Shown piece after piece: positions 25,142-36,560 of a DNA stretch of 64,000 nucleotides (the first letter of the stretch is position 1; each line of letters opens with the position of its first letter). The notes under the pieces were generated by a model that saw only the letters and a program-made list of their open reading frames with translations, did no database searches and was not told the DNA's origin. Where the stretch lies: positions 7,192,001 through 7,256,000 of the forward strand of contig JBHGNT010000005.1 in the NCBI GenBank assembly GCA_043228905.1, read 5' to 3'. This DNA comes from Azolla caroliniana. Taxonomy: Eukaryota > Polypodiophyta. The translations under genes were made by a program, and so were the position numbers.

Positions 25142-25830
25142 ACTGAAGGATTCCTTTGAATAAGCTTTAGTATTCCATACAAACCCTGATCTCGTGAAAC
25201 CCTAACCTCACAAAAACCTATCCATGAAAACCCCAACCTCCAGAACCCTATAAAAAATATCTGATTCATACGAACCCTCAAAACTCTATCCACACAAACC
25301 TTGTTCAAGAGGCGTGCCCCTATCTATACAAACCTAATCTTCACCATTCCACACAAACCCTAATCTAAAAGAGGAAGAAAATCCCTATTCATACAAAACG
25401 AAACACAGAGGGGACCAAATTCTTAATTTCAATGAGACTTCAAATCCTAATTTTCCATAGGTTCAAACCCCTATTCATATAAAACCGCGCATCGCACAAA
25501 ACAATAACAATCCATGAAGTCGCAGAAGTCCAAAAACCATATTTATACGAATCTGACAGGGGATCCAAACTCGGATGCATACATATCCAAATCTGACAGA
25601 GACGATGCCCCCCGGAACCGGATGTTAAAGAGAAGCAGAGAATTAGAAACAAGGCCCTGACCTGTCCAAAGACAACCGATCAGATCAGGAAAATGGTCAC
25701 CTTGAGCTCTGTGCGTCTTGCATCTTTTGCTCTGTTGCAGGATTAGATGAAGTTTCAGCAGAAGCAGCAGTCCTTTCCTTAACTCTTTTCTTCGTCGTCT
25801 CTTCCGATTCATCGCTCGTCATGCCAACAA
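25142..25830 (-). promoter_or_regulatory. 5' UTR, leader intron and proximal promoter of the U-box gene
   Basis: On the minus strand a donor (CTCAAG|GTGACC, intron starting at 25700) and an acceptor (CCTTCAG|T, ending at 25143) define a plausible 558-bp intron immediately before the ATG at 25141. The intron contains several AACCCTAA-type blocks. Upstream (25701-25830) is a purine/pyrimidine-biased exon-like leader with short open frames that do not continue into the coding exon. The start site itself is not visible. Confidence 0.5.
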
Positions 25831-26228
25831 GGCATGACTTGCCAGGTGGACTTCCCCTCCGTAGGGACCCGCGCCACATCACCGCCAAGTCATCGCCGTA
25901 TCATTGGCCACATCGTCCGGGTGGAGGGGGGCCGTGCCACATCATCACTACCATGGTGCCATGTAATCCCACATTAATGGGCATCATGGATATGCAAAGC
26001 CTCTCCATTTTAGTTTGTCCTTATGGATTCACACCAACGGCACGACTTGCCACGTGGACTTCTCCTCCGTGGGGGGCCCGCGCCACGCCACTGCCAAGTC
26101 CTCAGCCATGTCATCGGGGCTTGTGCCACATCATCGCTACCATGTTGCCATGTAAGCCCACACTAATGGGCATCATGGATATGCAAATGCCTCTCCCATT
26201 TTAAGTTTGTTCTTTTATGGATTCACAC
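25831..26228 (+). repeat. About 200-bp GC-rich tandem duplication upstream of the U-box gene
   Basis: Copy 1 is about 25831-26036 and copy 2 about 26037-26228. Both contain GACTTGCCA(C/G)GTGGACTT, CCTCCGT(A/G)GGG, CGCGCCAC, GCCACATCATC, GGGCATCATGGATATGCAAA and TATGGATTCACAC. Base composition is much higher in GC than the surroundings. The second copy has a CCACGTGG G-box-like site, which is altered in the first. It could be regulatory DNA for the divergent U-box promoter or part of a transposon end. Confidence 0.85.
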
Positions 26229-29200
26229 AAAGCCCCCTCCATGGTATGGTGACATTCCGGCCACAACTTCCTACATAGCAAAAAGCACATAGGTGCCGAT
26301 CTCTGTTTCCTACCTATTGTGCCTCTAAGGATGCGAACTTCTTGTACAACCACCGCAAAACCGAAACAATTTGATCAAGGTGCCCAGTGCTGAGCTTTCC
26401 TTTATTGAGACACTAACGCAATGAACACAACTAAGAACACTATGGACCATTGTTTTTTATTGACCTAAAAAACCGAGATAATTTGATGAATATAATCAAT
26501 GCTTAAATAATCCTCCATTGAATTTGTACAATATCAAAGATAACCCAAGATAAAAGCAATAAATATGGTAAATAGTTGACATTTCTCTATACTAATCCTA
26601 ACTTTTGTAAGCAAACAATGAAGAGGTGAAAAAAACTCAATAAAAGTGGTCAATAATTGAATCATTTGTTCCTATTTTCATTATCAACAAACCCGAAAAC
26701 ATCTTTCCATCACTTCTTTATTAGTTCAAAATAAAACAAACTTATAAGTCAAACGTGACTAAAACACATATTGATAAAAATACCAACAGTAGAATGAAAC
26801 TATCGTCCACATTAATGAAACCAATCACTTTCAATAAAGCTTATCAATAGATGTAGATGACAATATCGATTGTTCCATCACCTTTCATGGTTTGGTTGAT
26901 TTGGGTTGCCATTTCGTGATGATAGTAAACTCGTGAAAGATGGTCAACAATGACCACGAGGAAATGCATTTCTAGTTGAAAGTGATAGGTGGACCTCAAC
27001 AAAAGGAAGAGACCATGAATCATGTCCTACCCCAATGATTATCTCGTACCTATATTGAGTGGAGTACACTACCAAATGTTGCAAGACCATATGCATGGAA
27101 CCATGGAACAAGAAAATAAGATGTTTGAGATGGGAAGGGGGAAGAGGAATCATGTTCTTGCAATGCCAATGATGTTTGCATATGCAAGGCTCTAACCTAA
27201 TAATCCATTGGTAGATGGGACATATTGTGACTTTGCCTCACAAGACAACAAAGAAGATAGTTGAATAACATTTATCACATTGGACAAACAATGGCAAAAG
27301 TTATATTCCACACTCGTGAAAAACACCAAAAATGATTATTAGCACAACCTTGGTAAAACCATAAGACTCAAAAAAACCCATGACAAGAATATGATGAATG
27401 CCTCACAAACTGGTGAGTACCATGAAATATAGATGGTTTTACCACTAGGACATTGTCTCAAGTGAATGTCTAGAATCTCTTCAGCAAATCCTTAAAGATA
27501 ATGGTTTGGGAACATAGTTCAAACAATAGAAACGCTGCTAATTTGAGTTATACAACAATTTTGTACAGGTTATGATGTTAGAATATCAATCATGTAAGGG
27601 TTGAACATAGGTGGCGGTGCTCAATTAACTCACCACACACAATGGAATTGCAGTGCAACCTACATGGAGCTAGCCAGTGGTTTCAACATAGTGGTTGAAT
27701 TATAGTGAGGAGCACGACATATAATCACATGTAGGTCACAAGAGAGGACATAGGCAATACATACTATACATCAAATATGACGATCCAACTTTTGCATGAT
27801 ATACCGCAATTCTTATCAACGCAACTAACCAACGTGAATAAACAATTTCTTTACCAATTGTAGTTCTATTTATCAAGTAAGGATTAGAGAGTTCATGCTA
27901 GTTCAGCCAACTTGCCGTTATGCCTTTATGTGTACTATTTACAACAATATGTAGATGAATTTTGTGTCTTGAATCTTGATGCTTGGGTACACAAGCATGA
28001 AGTAAACAAGTTATCAATGAAAATAAACACTATCCAAATATGTGTTCATATGTGGATTGGGCTGAACAAGAATGAGAAAAGGGAGCAATAGAGATATCCA
28101 AAAGGAAAATGTGAGAACAATGAGATGTGGGTGAAGACAATTGTGGAAAAAGAGTCTTTCAAGAAAGTGCAAAGTGTGTTAGATGTATTAGTTATTGTGA
28201 ACAAAGTCTCAAATTAAGAAGTGGTTGGGAATGTGTAAGAGAAAGAAATGTGAAAGCTTTAAAAGCCTAGAAGTTTAAGAGAACAATTGGATAAATGTAT
28301 CGAAAAAGACCCAATACATAAAATATGAAAGAGTAGTGCAAGTCATTCTTAGCACAATACAAAAGAATTGCTTTCATACTCCATCAGAGACTTTAGAGGT
28401 CCCTCCACAGGCATTGTCTCTTGCGGCTACCTTATTGAATTTTCTACAATTGAAATACCTAACCCTAACTCGTGTAGTAGTAAAATTCTTGATTAGTGTA
28501 ACACGTTGCACCTTGACATTACGGAATTATTATCATCATTACAAAATCTAGGTGGGAAATTTCACCTAACTGTGCACACTAGAAATTTTACTTCTTGGTT
28601 ATTTTCAAAACTACCTTGAATGATTGGTCGAAGTTGGTCACATAAAAATCAAAATTATTTCTATAACTAAGCTCCTAAACTTGGAGCAAAATGAACCAAT
28701 CATGCTTTTGACACTCTCATCCTCAATTCCTTATTAAAAGCACAATCAGAAACAAACATTATTCCACTTGAGGGAGACTAGAAATTGAATTTTATAGCTA
28801 GCAAAAGTAAATCTCCAAATTATTTTGATATCTCTTCAACAATTTGCAACCATTTGACTTGAGATCAAAAGACCATTTAGATTATGACATTCAACCAATC
28901 CTGCCATTTCGTCAAGAACTAGAACAAAAAAGCTATAAATCGTTTTCATAGCAATCAAACATTGCTTGCAAAACATCCACTCTTACCACGTACTTCCAAC
29001 TAGATTTACTTGCCTTTGAGCAGGTGTCTCACCCTTCAGAAGTTTCATATCTAGCAACTCTTTAACTAGGTCTGTCTCACAAGCTTTTGCTAGACAAGAA
29101 ACATTTATATAGTGACACTAGGCACCCTTCTGAAGTTCAATATCTAGCAACTCTTAACTAGGTCTGGCTCACAAGCTTTTGCTACACAAGAATCATTTTT

Positions 29201-30221
29201 ATATAGTGACACTCGGCAAAATCATCACCACATGCAATCTTTGTTATCAACATTGTCAATTATGTGAACCTCTAAGTATATAGCTCATAAATGTTTGTAA
29301 CTACTTTTCTTGTTCTAGCTCAGAATTGAATCGACAGACTTTTCAGCTCCCAGATTTATCAGTATAAGTCACAACACATTTTTAAATGATAAGAGATTCC
29401 TGCTACCAAACTTTGAAGTACCATATGCATGTTAACTACCCTCAACAACATTCAACAAAATGTTTTCCAGCCAAATGTTATGGAGACTCTGACATCAGCA
29501 CATCAACTATCATGGCATAAACAGTACTCACAAGTTGCCATTGAAGATTTGTGTTTAAAAAGCCATTTTCAGCTCAGAATCTCCTCCAAGCATGTTCATG
29601 GAGTACCTCTAAAATGGCTGAAATAATAGGTTAACCAAGGTGTGAAATCCCTTAATAAGGGTTCTTTATATCTCACTACAAGCCCATTAAAAGCTCAAAC
29701 ACGTTTCTACCTAATACAGTTTTCTGAGTGCCAAAAGAGCTTTAATTTCTACATAACCATTGCAAGTATCTCATCTGTGCAATCATGTTTTGATTGTGTT
29801 CCAATATCACATGAAATCATCCAAATGATAGTGCACGTGTTAAAAACAATTAAAAGAAATAAATATATATATGTATTCAGCATTCAAATAGCTTGTCATT
29901 CATTTTATTTGTCTCATGACTACCATAAGCAAATATTCAAGCAAATGTAGTCACAGGATTCCCGAAATGATAATCTCCATCCATCGATCCAATTCTCAAG
30001 TCAGAGAAACAAACCTTATCGAGAGGCATAAAACACCTTCAAAACTTCACATCACATCTTTTTGCTCCATTATAAAATATTTTTACATATGAGCATTTAT
30101 ATGTGCATGTGTGCGTGTGTTTCTCCAGAGAAAAACTCTTGAAAAAAGTTCCCTTTGCATCTAAACTCTTTTCCAACTTACTCGTGCAAAATGCAAAATG
30201 CAGCGTTTATGTAATTCATCT
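26229..30221. other. Gene-poor AT-rich region between U-box and VSR genes
   Basis: No open frame with family resemblance was found. A 93-bp direct duplication is present at about 29030-29122 and 29123-29216 (shared TATCTAGCAACTCTT, CACAAGCTTTTGCTA, TATATAGTGACACT). The rest is low-complexity AT-rich sequence, probably old repeat debris, plus the 3' flank of VSR at its right end. Confidence 0.5.
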
Positions 30222-33200
30222 TCATGACATATCTTCGTGTAACGGTTGGTGAACATCATTTTGACTATCCAAAGGCATGTATTGAGCCATAATCGCACGT
30301 ATCTCTGAGTCCATATATGACTGCATTTTAAGAAATGTTGAACAAAAAAAATCAACAATTTAATCCATAAACACCATATTTTTCTTCAAATCTTTTGGGT
30401 TAACTAAACTTCATAAGCTATGCTTGTATGTATGATATACTCACTCATATACAGTGTATGATATACTCACCCATACCCTATACTAGGTATGGTATACTCA
30501 CCCATATCATCACCTCGGCATTATATACTCATCCCTATTCTGTTAATTAATAATATTCTCACCCGTATCACAGTACTTGTATATTATATACTCAGCCCAT
30601 ATTCCAGTACTTGTTTATGGTACACTTGCCCATATTCTATACTTGTATATGATATACTCACACATTTTCTAGACTTGTATATGATACACACACCCCTGTT
30701 CCAGACTTTATACACGCCCATATTCTGGGCTTGTATAAGATACACATTACCATATTTTAGACTCATGTATACCAACAATTGCATATTTATGTATTCACTA
30801 GTATTCTACTCTTGCATATGATACTCTTGTTAGTCTTCTATACTTGGTACGGTACATGATAGATACACTCACCCGTATCCTATACTTGTATATGATATAT
30901 CCGGCAATACATGCTCCAGCAAGGAGAGCAAAGATCAAAACAGCTACAATCAAGGTGATCCTTCCCGCACCCTTACCTGCATATGAACAATGAGAGCATT
31001 ATACCTTAAACCCTAAACCCGGAAACTCTTAAAGATGGCATAGCAAGAAATATCCATATATAATTCTAATTACTTTTATTGGCAAAAGTCTTCTGTAATT
31101 CACATATTGCAACAGCCAAATGTTATGGCCAAACAATGCCTTACCAATGCATGTATCTTGCTCTTTCATGTAAAGGAGACCACCTTTGCATGAACATTCA
31201 TATCCACCCCAAGTATTTTTACAGCTGCAATCAGGACACTGGCATGCCGTTTTTTCTTTACATTCATCAATATCTGTAACAAAAGAGAGGTGAGATGGGA
31301 TTTCCTCTCATTCACAAACTCACAAATAACAATGCATACATAGCATTTATAAACTATGACTAATTGGAAACAACATTCACAATGTGTGCAGAGTTGGTAA
31401 GTAAATCTCAATGTTCAAGAGATTTTTTTACTAGTGAACATCGCAAATGAGAATGCACATTGTTAACAATAAAAAAAGTGTGTACTGCTTAAAAAGAGAG
31501 CTGGGTGCAAAGATAGGTCAGAGAGGAACATGAAGTGTTGTAGCATTACCTTCACATTTTAGTTTGCCATCCCCGTGAAAACCAGGAGGGCAATCACAGC
31601 CTTTCAAATGAGATGACTGGAAAACCAAAGAGATAATTATGTGATTTCCTTTGGTGTAGCAAACCTATTACAGCTCAAAACAGTCACAAAAGATACTTAC
31701 TTGACAAGCAGAAAACGTTTGACCATTCCTGGTATCAGACCAGCAATTTCCATTGTTTATTTTGCATCGTCCAGGGCCTACAGCTGTAGAAAGCAAAGAA
31801 AATGCATTCAGTCTCACCTCTACTAGGTAAGTGTTATATGGCAAGATGTTTAAAACCCATCATCACAATATAAAATGCTTAATCACCAGAAAAGTAAAAA
31901 TGATAACATGACAAGAGAGAAACATTAGACAATCACACCTTAACGGTGAGCATTCACCATCTTCCTTGAAATTAGAATTATATCACATAGAAGATGTTTA
32001 AAAAGCAATTCATCACAAAGTAATATGCTTAAATCCACTGAAAAAGAAAAAGACGTGCATACGTCAAATATCAACAAAATAAACAAACAGAAGAGTATTA
32101 GAAGTCACAACCTTCACAATAAGTATAACCATCTCCCTGAAACTGAACCCCTTGAACAGTTGGGCATTCACAAATACGACCTCTGAACGTATCCTGTTGT
32201 AAATGGGTATACATTGATTATCAAAATGATATTATTTGGGCGGGGAGGGTAAAACCATGGCATTCCCCATACAAAGTCATATTATGACAGCTCCATATGT
32301 CAATGTTTACACATTAGTACCTTGCAAGCAGTTACGTTTGCTGCTTCACTTTGCCAGCAACCACCATTGTGTGTCAAACATTCATTCGTTTCCATGTCTA
32401 AATAAAGGTTAAAAAACAGTACTTAGGTTGTTAGATATTTAGTGATGCAGTTATTGTGCACCAATGGATAGGTTAGCATGTATTTATACCAGGACTAAGG
32501 CACACAGGTGGTTCAGTACTCTCTTTAAACCCAGCACAAACAGCTTTCAGCACTGCACCCTTGTCAAGCTTTCCTGCCGATATGTAACACATTTCAAAGA
32601 TATAACAATAGAAATCTATAGATAATATAAGGAAAAAGATTCTGGAGATTCATTCTTACTAAGACCCACCTCGATATTGCCTATCATTTATGATAAGAGT
32701 GGGTAGAATAGTGACATCACCTCGGGCTCCTTGGCCAACCTGGAAGCAAAGTAAATATTCAATATTCAATTGATGAAAGATAAATAAATAGATTCATAAC
32801 TGTATTAAGGCTCTCTCAATGGCAATCCATACTAGGGTTCTCTCAATTTTACGAAAACACAGTAAACCACCATTGAAACAGCCAGAATGAATGAATGAAA
32901 GATATTTTACATCTATAAGCGGCCAAAATTTCCCTATGAACAAAATCATATACGAGTTAATTCAAACTATCCATAATAAAACGGAAATCAGCGCTCTATG
33001 TTTCCTTGCAACCCATGATCATGACCTTGATGCATGAGATGATATGAGAGAGAGAGAAAGAGTAAGAAAATATAAAATTAATCCCAAACCTTGATCAGAG
33101 TACTTGATTACAATGAGATCGTTTAACAAAAAACACGTTCATTTTATGAGTATTACGCTGCAAACCTGTGCATCTTGTTCCGCTTTCAAAAAGGGGTTGT

Positions 33201-35691
33201 TAGAGTCAGCATCAGGATTCCCCATGCATGACTGAACGTCATTGGCTGAGATTCCTGTTAAACGGTATAACCATAAACATTGTCTGAAACCAGAAGAACA
33301 GTGGATGAAAGTTGTTTAAGTGCATTATGGAATACATATAGCAATTGGGTTTTCCATAACGAAGCAAAAAAATCATAGAGGTGTAAATCTATCCAAATAT
33401 GTCCATTGATCATAAAAGCACCTACCTAATGCTTGTATGACCTTCTCTGCACAATCTTTATTGTACTTCTTCTCTTTCATCGGACATCTTATATGGAAAT
33501 CGGTAACATAGTCCCACCACACCCACGGTTTCCCAGATTCATTGGCAACTTTGTACACACAAAGCTGTCTCAAGTTCTCAATAACCACATCTCTCCCTTC
33601 ATATCCCTTTTTGAAATCCTGCTCTGGATCAGGAGCACAATATCTTCCATGGTTGATGCATTGTGACTGACATTGTTTGCTCTTGATGAACGCATCAGGG
33701 CAATACCACGTGATGTAATGAGGTGTGAATGAAGTATAACCACCTTTTTCAAGAAGCTGAGCCGCGCCCTTGAAACTCTTCACAAACTCCACCTGGGCAT
33801 CACACTTTGCACCACATTCATCGTTACTACTCGTCCAAAACTCATATTCAACCTTTTCGTCAGGATGTGGCAAAGATTCAGACCAATCAAGCTTTACTGT
33901 GACGGTTTCTTTCTTAGCCAACTCAGCCTTCAACTTGTCTCCCAACGTCTTTTCGATCAAGGCTGAGGGAATGGTGATGTTCTGGAGATATTCAGCTGCA
34001 CCTTTGTCTTCTTGAGGAGAGTCCATTGTAATGAGAGGCTCTACTCGATCGTCAGCCACAAGGACACAAGCAGCACCTGCTTGTTGAGCATTCCAGACTT
34101 TCAATGCAAAATAGCATCCTGCAAAAGCATGTGAGATGAATCAGTGTGATAATTAAGCAAATAATTGGATCTCTCGATTCAATAGTGCTCCTTTCTCTCG
34201 AAAACTACTTCATTACTTTCCTTCTTATTGTTGCACTTTTGGTTACTCTTGATCAAAGAACATACGCTTTATGGCATGGGATTTAAGGATGATTTCTTTG
34301 CTCTCAATTTTCTTCATTGCTTTTATCTCTTGTTATTGCACCATAAAACTACTCTTAAGCAAAATAATGTCGTCTATGCTCTGAGTTTCTTTCACAGCTT
34401 TTCTTTTCCTCACTGCACACTGAGAAACTTATGTGAGATTTAAGGTTTTGGGATGCCTTACTTGCTCCAAATTTTATTCATTGCATTTAGATTAATAATT
34501 ACCATGAGATGTGCAGTTCAGGGTCACAGTTCACAACACGATCTGGTGCAATAATTTTTTTCATTGCTTTCCCTCTCATCATTTCACGTGTGGCTTAAGA
34601 TTTAGCCCTCAATTCTGATGCTATAAATTCTCTCATCATGTCATGTGGTTTAGGGCTTAACATTTATTCTGGTGCACTGAAGTTCTTTCATTACCATTTT
34701 TCTCACAATAGTGCAAGACAAAATTCATGTTCATTACTTTCAGGTTTTTTTCTCATCATTTCGTATGTACATAAGGGTGACACATTCAGTCCTCGATATG
34801 GTTCTCTAAATATCTTTCATTACATTTTAAAAGAGGTAATTTTAAGTAAAAATAACCCGTATCACCGCAATCAAACAAGACAATAGTCACATTCACTACA
34901 AATCTAATTAATCGTATTAAATATGTATTTCAGATTTTAGGGTTTAGTAATCAGTACATTTCTGGGTTTTAGGATTTAGGTTTTAGTTCCCATATCTACT
35001 TGCTTTTGTTAAGAGATATAAAAGGGCATACCTTGGGAATCAAGCAAGAAGATAATTGTAAGTACACATTCTTATATAGTTCTTTTCATTCCTTATTGTT
35101 CGTATCCAAGGATGATTTGGGTGTCCCTTACTTCAATTCTTATCGTTTGGCTTGTACTTTTTCGACTTTCGATTTTACGGTTTAGGTATTTCAGTGATTA
35201 GGGTTTAAGGAGCTACGTATTCAGGGTTACATAAACATTCTGGTTCTCTACGGCCTTTCCATTACACTTGTTCATTCAAGATGCATATAGACGAATTTAA
35301 GATAAGAGGGAGAAGAAAACGAGAAAAGACCTCCACGATCCAGTAGAGCAACAGTGGGGTTTGATTTAGGCCCAGTTCTCTTGAAAGCTTCAGGTTCGAA
35401 AGGTTTACAACCATCAGAATCGCTTCCTTTAGAAGAGGAAGAAAGCGTCTGAACATCGAGTATCATCGATCCTCCATAGTCAGGAGCTCCAAAGTTCCCG
35501 ATAGCGCTATCATGCTTCCCTGCTATGGATTCCGGTGCAAGTATGCTTATACTGTTCTTCTCCACAACGAACCTAGCAAAGCAAACTTCAAGGGATGATG
35601 GCAACGATAGCATGAAGAGGAGGAGAATAAGATGATGAAGATGGAGGTGAAGAAGAGGAGTGTAGAATAATGTTCTTTTAGATTCTTCCAT
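30222..35691 (-). CDS. VSR: Vacuolar sorting receptor (BP-80/VSR family)
   Basis: Twelve minus-strand exons join in frame: 35691-35331, 34118-33426, 33254-33166, 32739-32670, 32573-32490, 32397-32321, 32193-32112, 31783-31701, 31616-31550, 31273-31145, 30976-30873, 30320-30222. The product is 645 residues. In order it has a signal peptide (about 1-39), a protease-associated domain (to about 170), a conserved central lumenal domain with [11 protein letters not shown] and [16 protein letters not shown], Cys-rich EGF repeats including the calcium-binding [18 protein letters not shown], one membrane span (about 586-608) and a tail with YMPL at 627-630. Receptors of this family bind NPIR-type or C-terminal vacuolar signals in the lumen and recycle between Golgi and prevacuolar compartment; the YxxPhi signal binds adaptor mu subunits. 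LLDRGGCYFALK in the PA domain suggests the VSR5-7 subgroup. ATG 35691 is chosen over an upstream in-frame codon because it starts a normal signal peptide. Confidence 0.95.
30428..30905 (-). repeat. About 32-bp minisatellite in the last VSR intron, including the exon 11 end
   Basis: About 15 diverged units, plus-strand consensus roughly CTTGTATATGATATACTCAC followed by CCATATTCTATA, fill most of the last intron (30321-30872). The final unit overlaps the end of coding exon 11 (30873 upward) and includes the real donor. Read on the gene strand, the unit is therefore the junction of exon 11 and intron 11. At least four other units keep a perfect GTGAGT. Unit lengths vary (about 20-42 bp). Confidence 0.85.
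34240..35230 (-). other. VSR intron 1 with diverged repeats
   Basis: Intron 1 spans 34119-35330. The central part has loosely repeated blocks on the plus strand (TTCATTGC, CTCTCATCAT, TTTAGGGCTTA, GGTGCA), and the part near exon 1 contains several TTTAGGGTTTAG-type segments. No coding signal. Confidence 0.4.
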
Positions 35692-36093
35692 GGATATGAT
35701 CTTCTTCTTCTCCTCCTCCTTAATCCTTCTTTCTTTTGCGTGTTCTTCTGCTTTCTTTTTCTTTCTCGCCCTGAGCTGCAAATGGGGAGTAGGGGGGGGG
35801 ATCAAAAGTGGGCGATGAGGTTTCTTCTTATTCTGCTCCTTCTTCTTCTTCTTCTTGAGTTTGGCTACTTAGTAAAGGAAAGCTTTGTAGCGTTCTGTGT
35901 GGGTAACAGAGCAAGAGAGAGAAACAGGGACAACATACATGGATGGATGGATGGATAGATAGATAGATTGATAGATAGCTAGACACACAGAGGAAGAATT
36001 AGGGTTGGGGACCTAGTAAGTAGTACAGAGGAGATTGGATTAATGGAAACATGCAAAATACTTTTCTCTCTCTGAGTGTGTTTACTACTCTTC

Positions 36094-36155
<62 letters not shown>

Positions 36156-36168
36156 ATCTCTATCTCTA

Positions 36169-36200
<32 letters not shown>

Positions 36201-36203
36201 ATA

Positions 36204-36244
<41 letters not shown>

Positions 36245-36340
36245 ACCAACCCCATCTATGTATGTATGTATGTATGTATGTATGTATGAGATAACTATCG
36301 ATCTCTCTGCTGCCCCCCCCCCCCCCCCCCCCCTCACTTT
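35692..36340 (-). promoter_or_regulatory. VSR 5' flank with dense microsatellites
   Basis: Upstream of the VSR ATG is a CTT/GAA-rich leader (35692-35870), then tetranucleotide runs (about 35938-35972). A long compound microsatellite follows: C run, (CT)n 36103-36150, TATCTC units, (CA)n 36174-36198, (CT)n 36207-36240 and (ATGT)n 36256-36287, then a 21-base C run at 36313-36333. On the VSR coding strand this is a GA-rich promoter-proximal tract of the sort bound by BBR/BPC-type factors in plants. That role is inference. Confidence 0.6.
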
Positions 36341-36479
36341 CCTTGTGTCTGTGTCTGTGTCTTCCTTTTCTCTGCCATTACCTTCTCGTGTTTCTCTGTC
36401 TCTGTGTGTGTTTTAAGGGGCCTTTCCCATGCCCCTTCCATCCATCCATATACATACATTATTCTATATAGTAGTATAT

Positions 36480-36560
36480 ACATATGTTTGCATGTATGTA
36501 TGTATGTATGTATGTTTGCATGTTTGTATGTTTGTATGTATGTATGTATGTATGTATGCC
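36480..36560 (+). repeat. (ATGT)n-type microsatellite
   Basis: A TATG/TTTG tetranucleotide array at about 36484-36558, with two interruptions. Apparent long open frames here are artefacts of the repeat. Confidence 0.9.

Noticed and set aside
36000-36290. Long open frames with Arg-Glu, Leu-Ser or Thr-His repeats on both strands
   Set aside because: They are translations of (CT)n/(CA)n microsatellites and have no start context or family.
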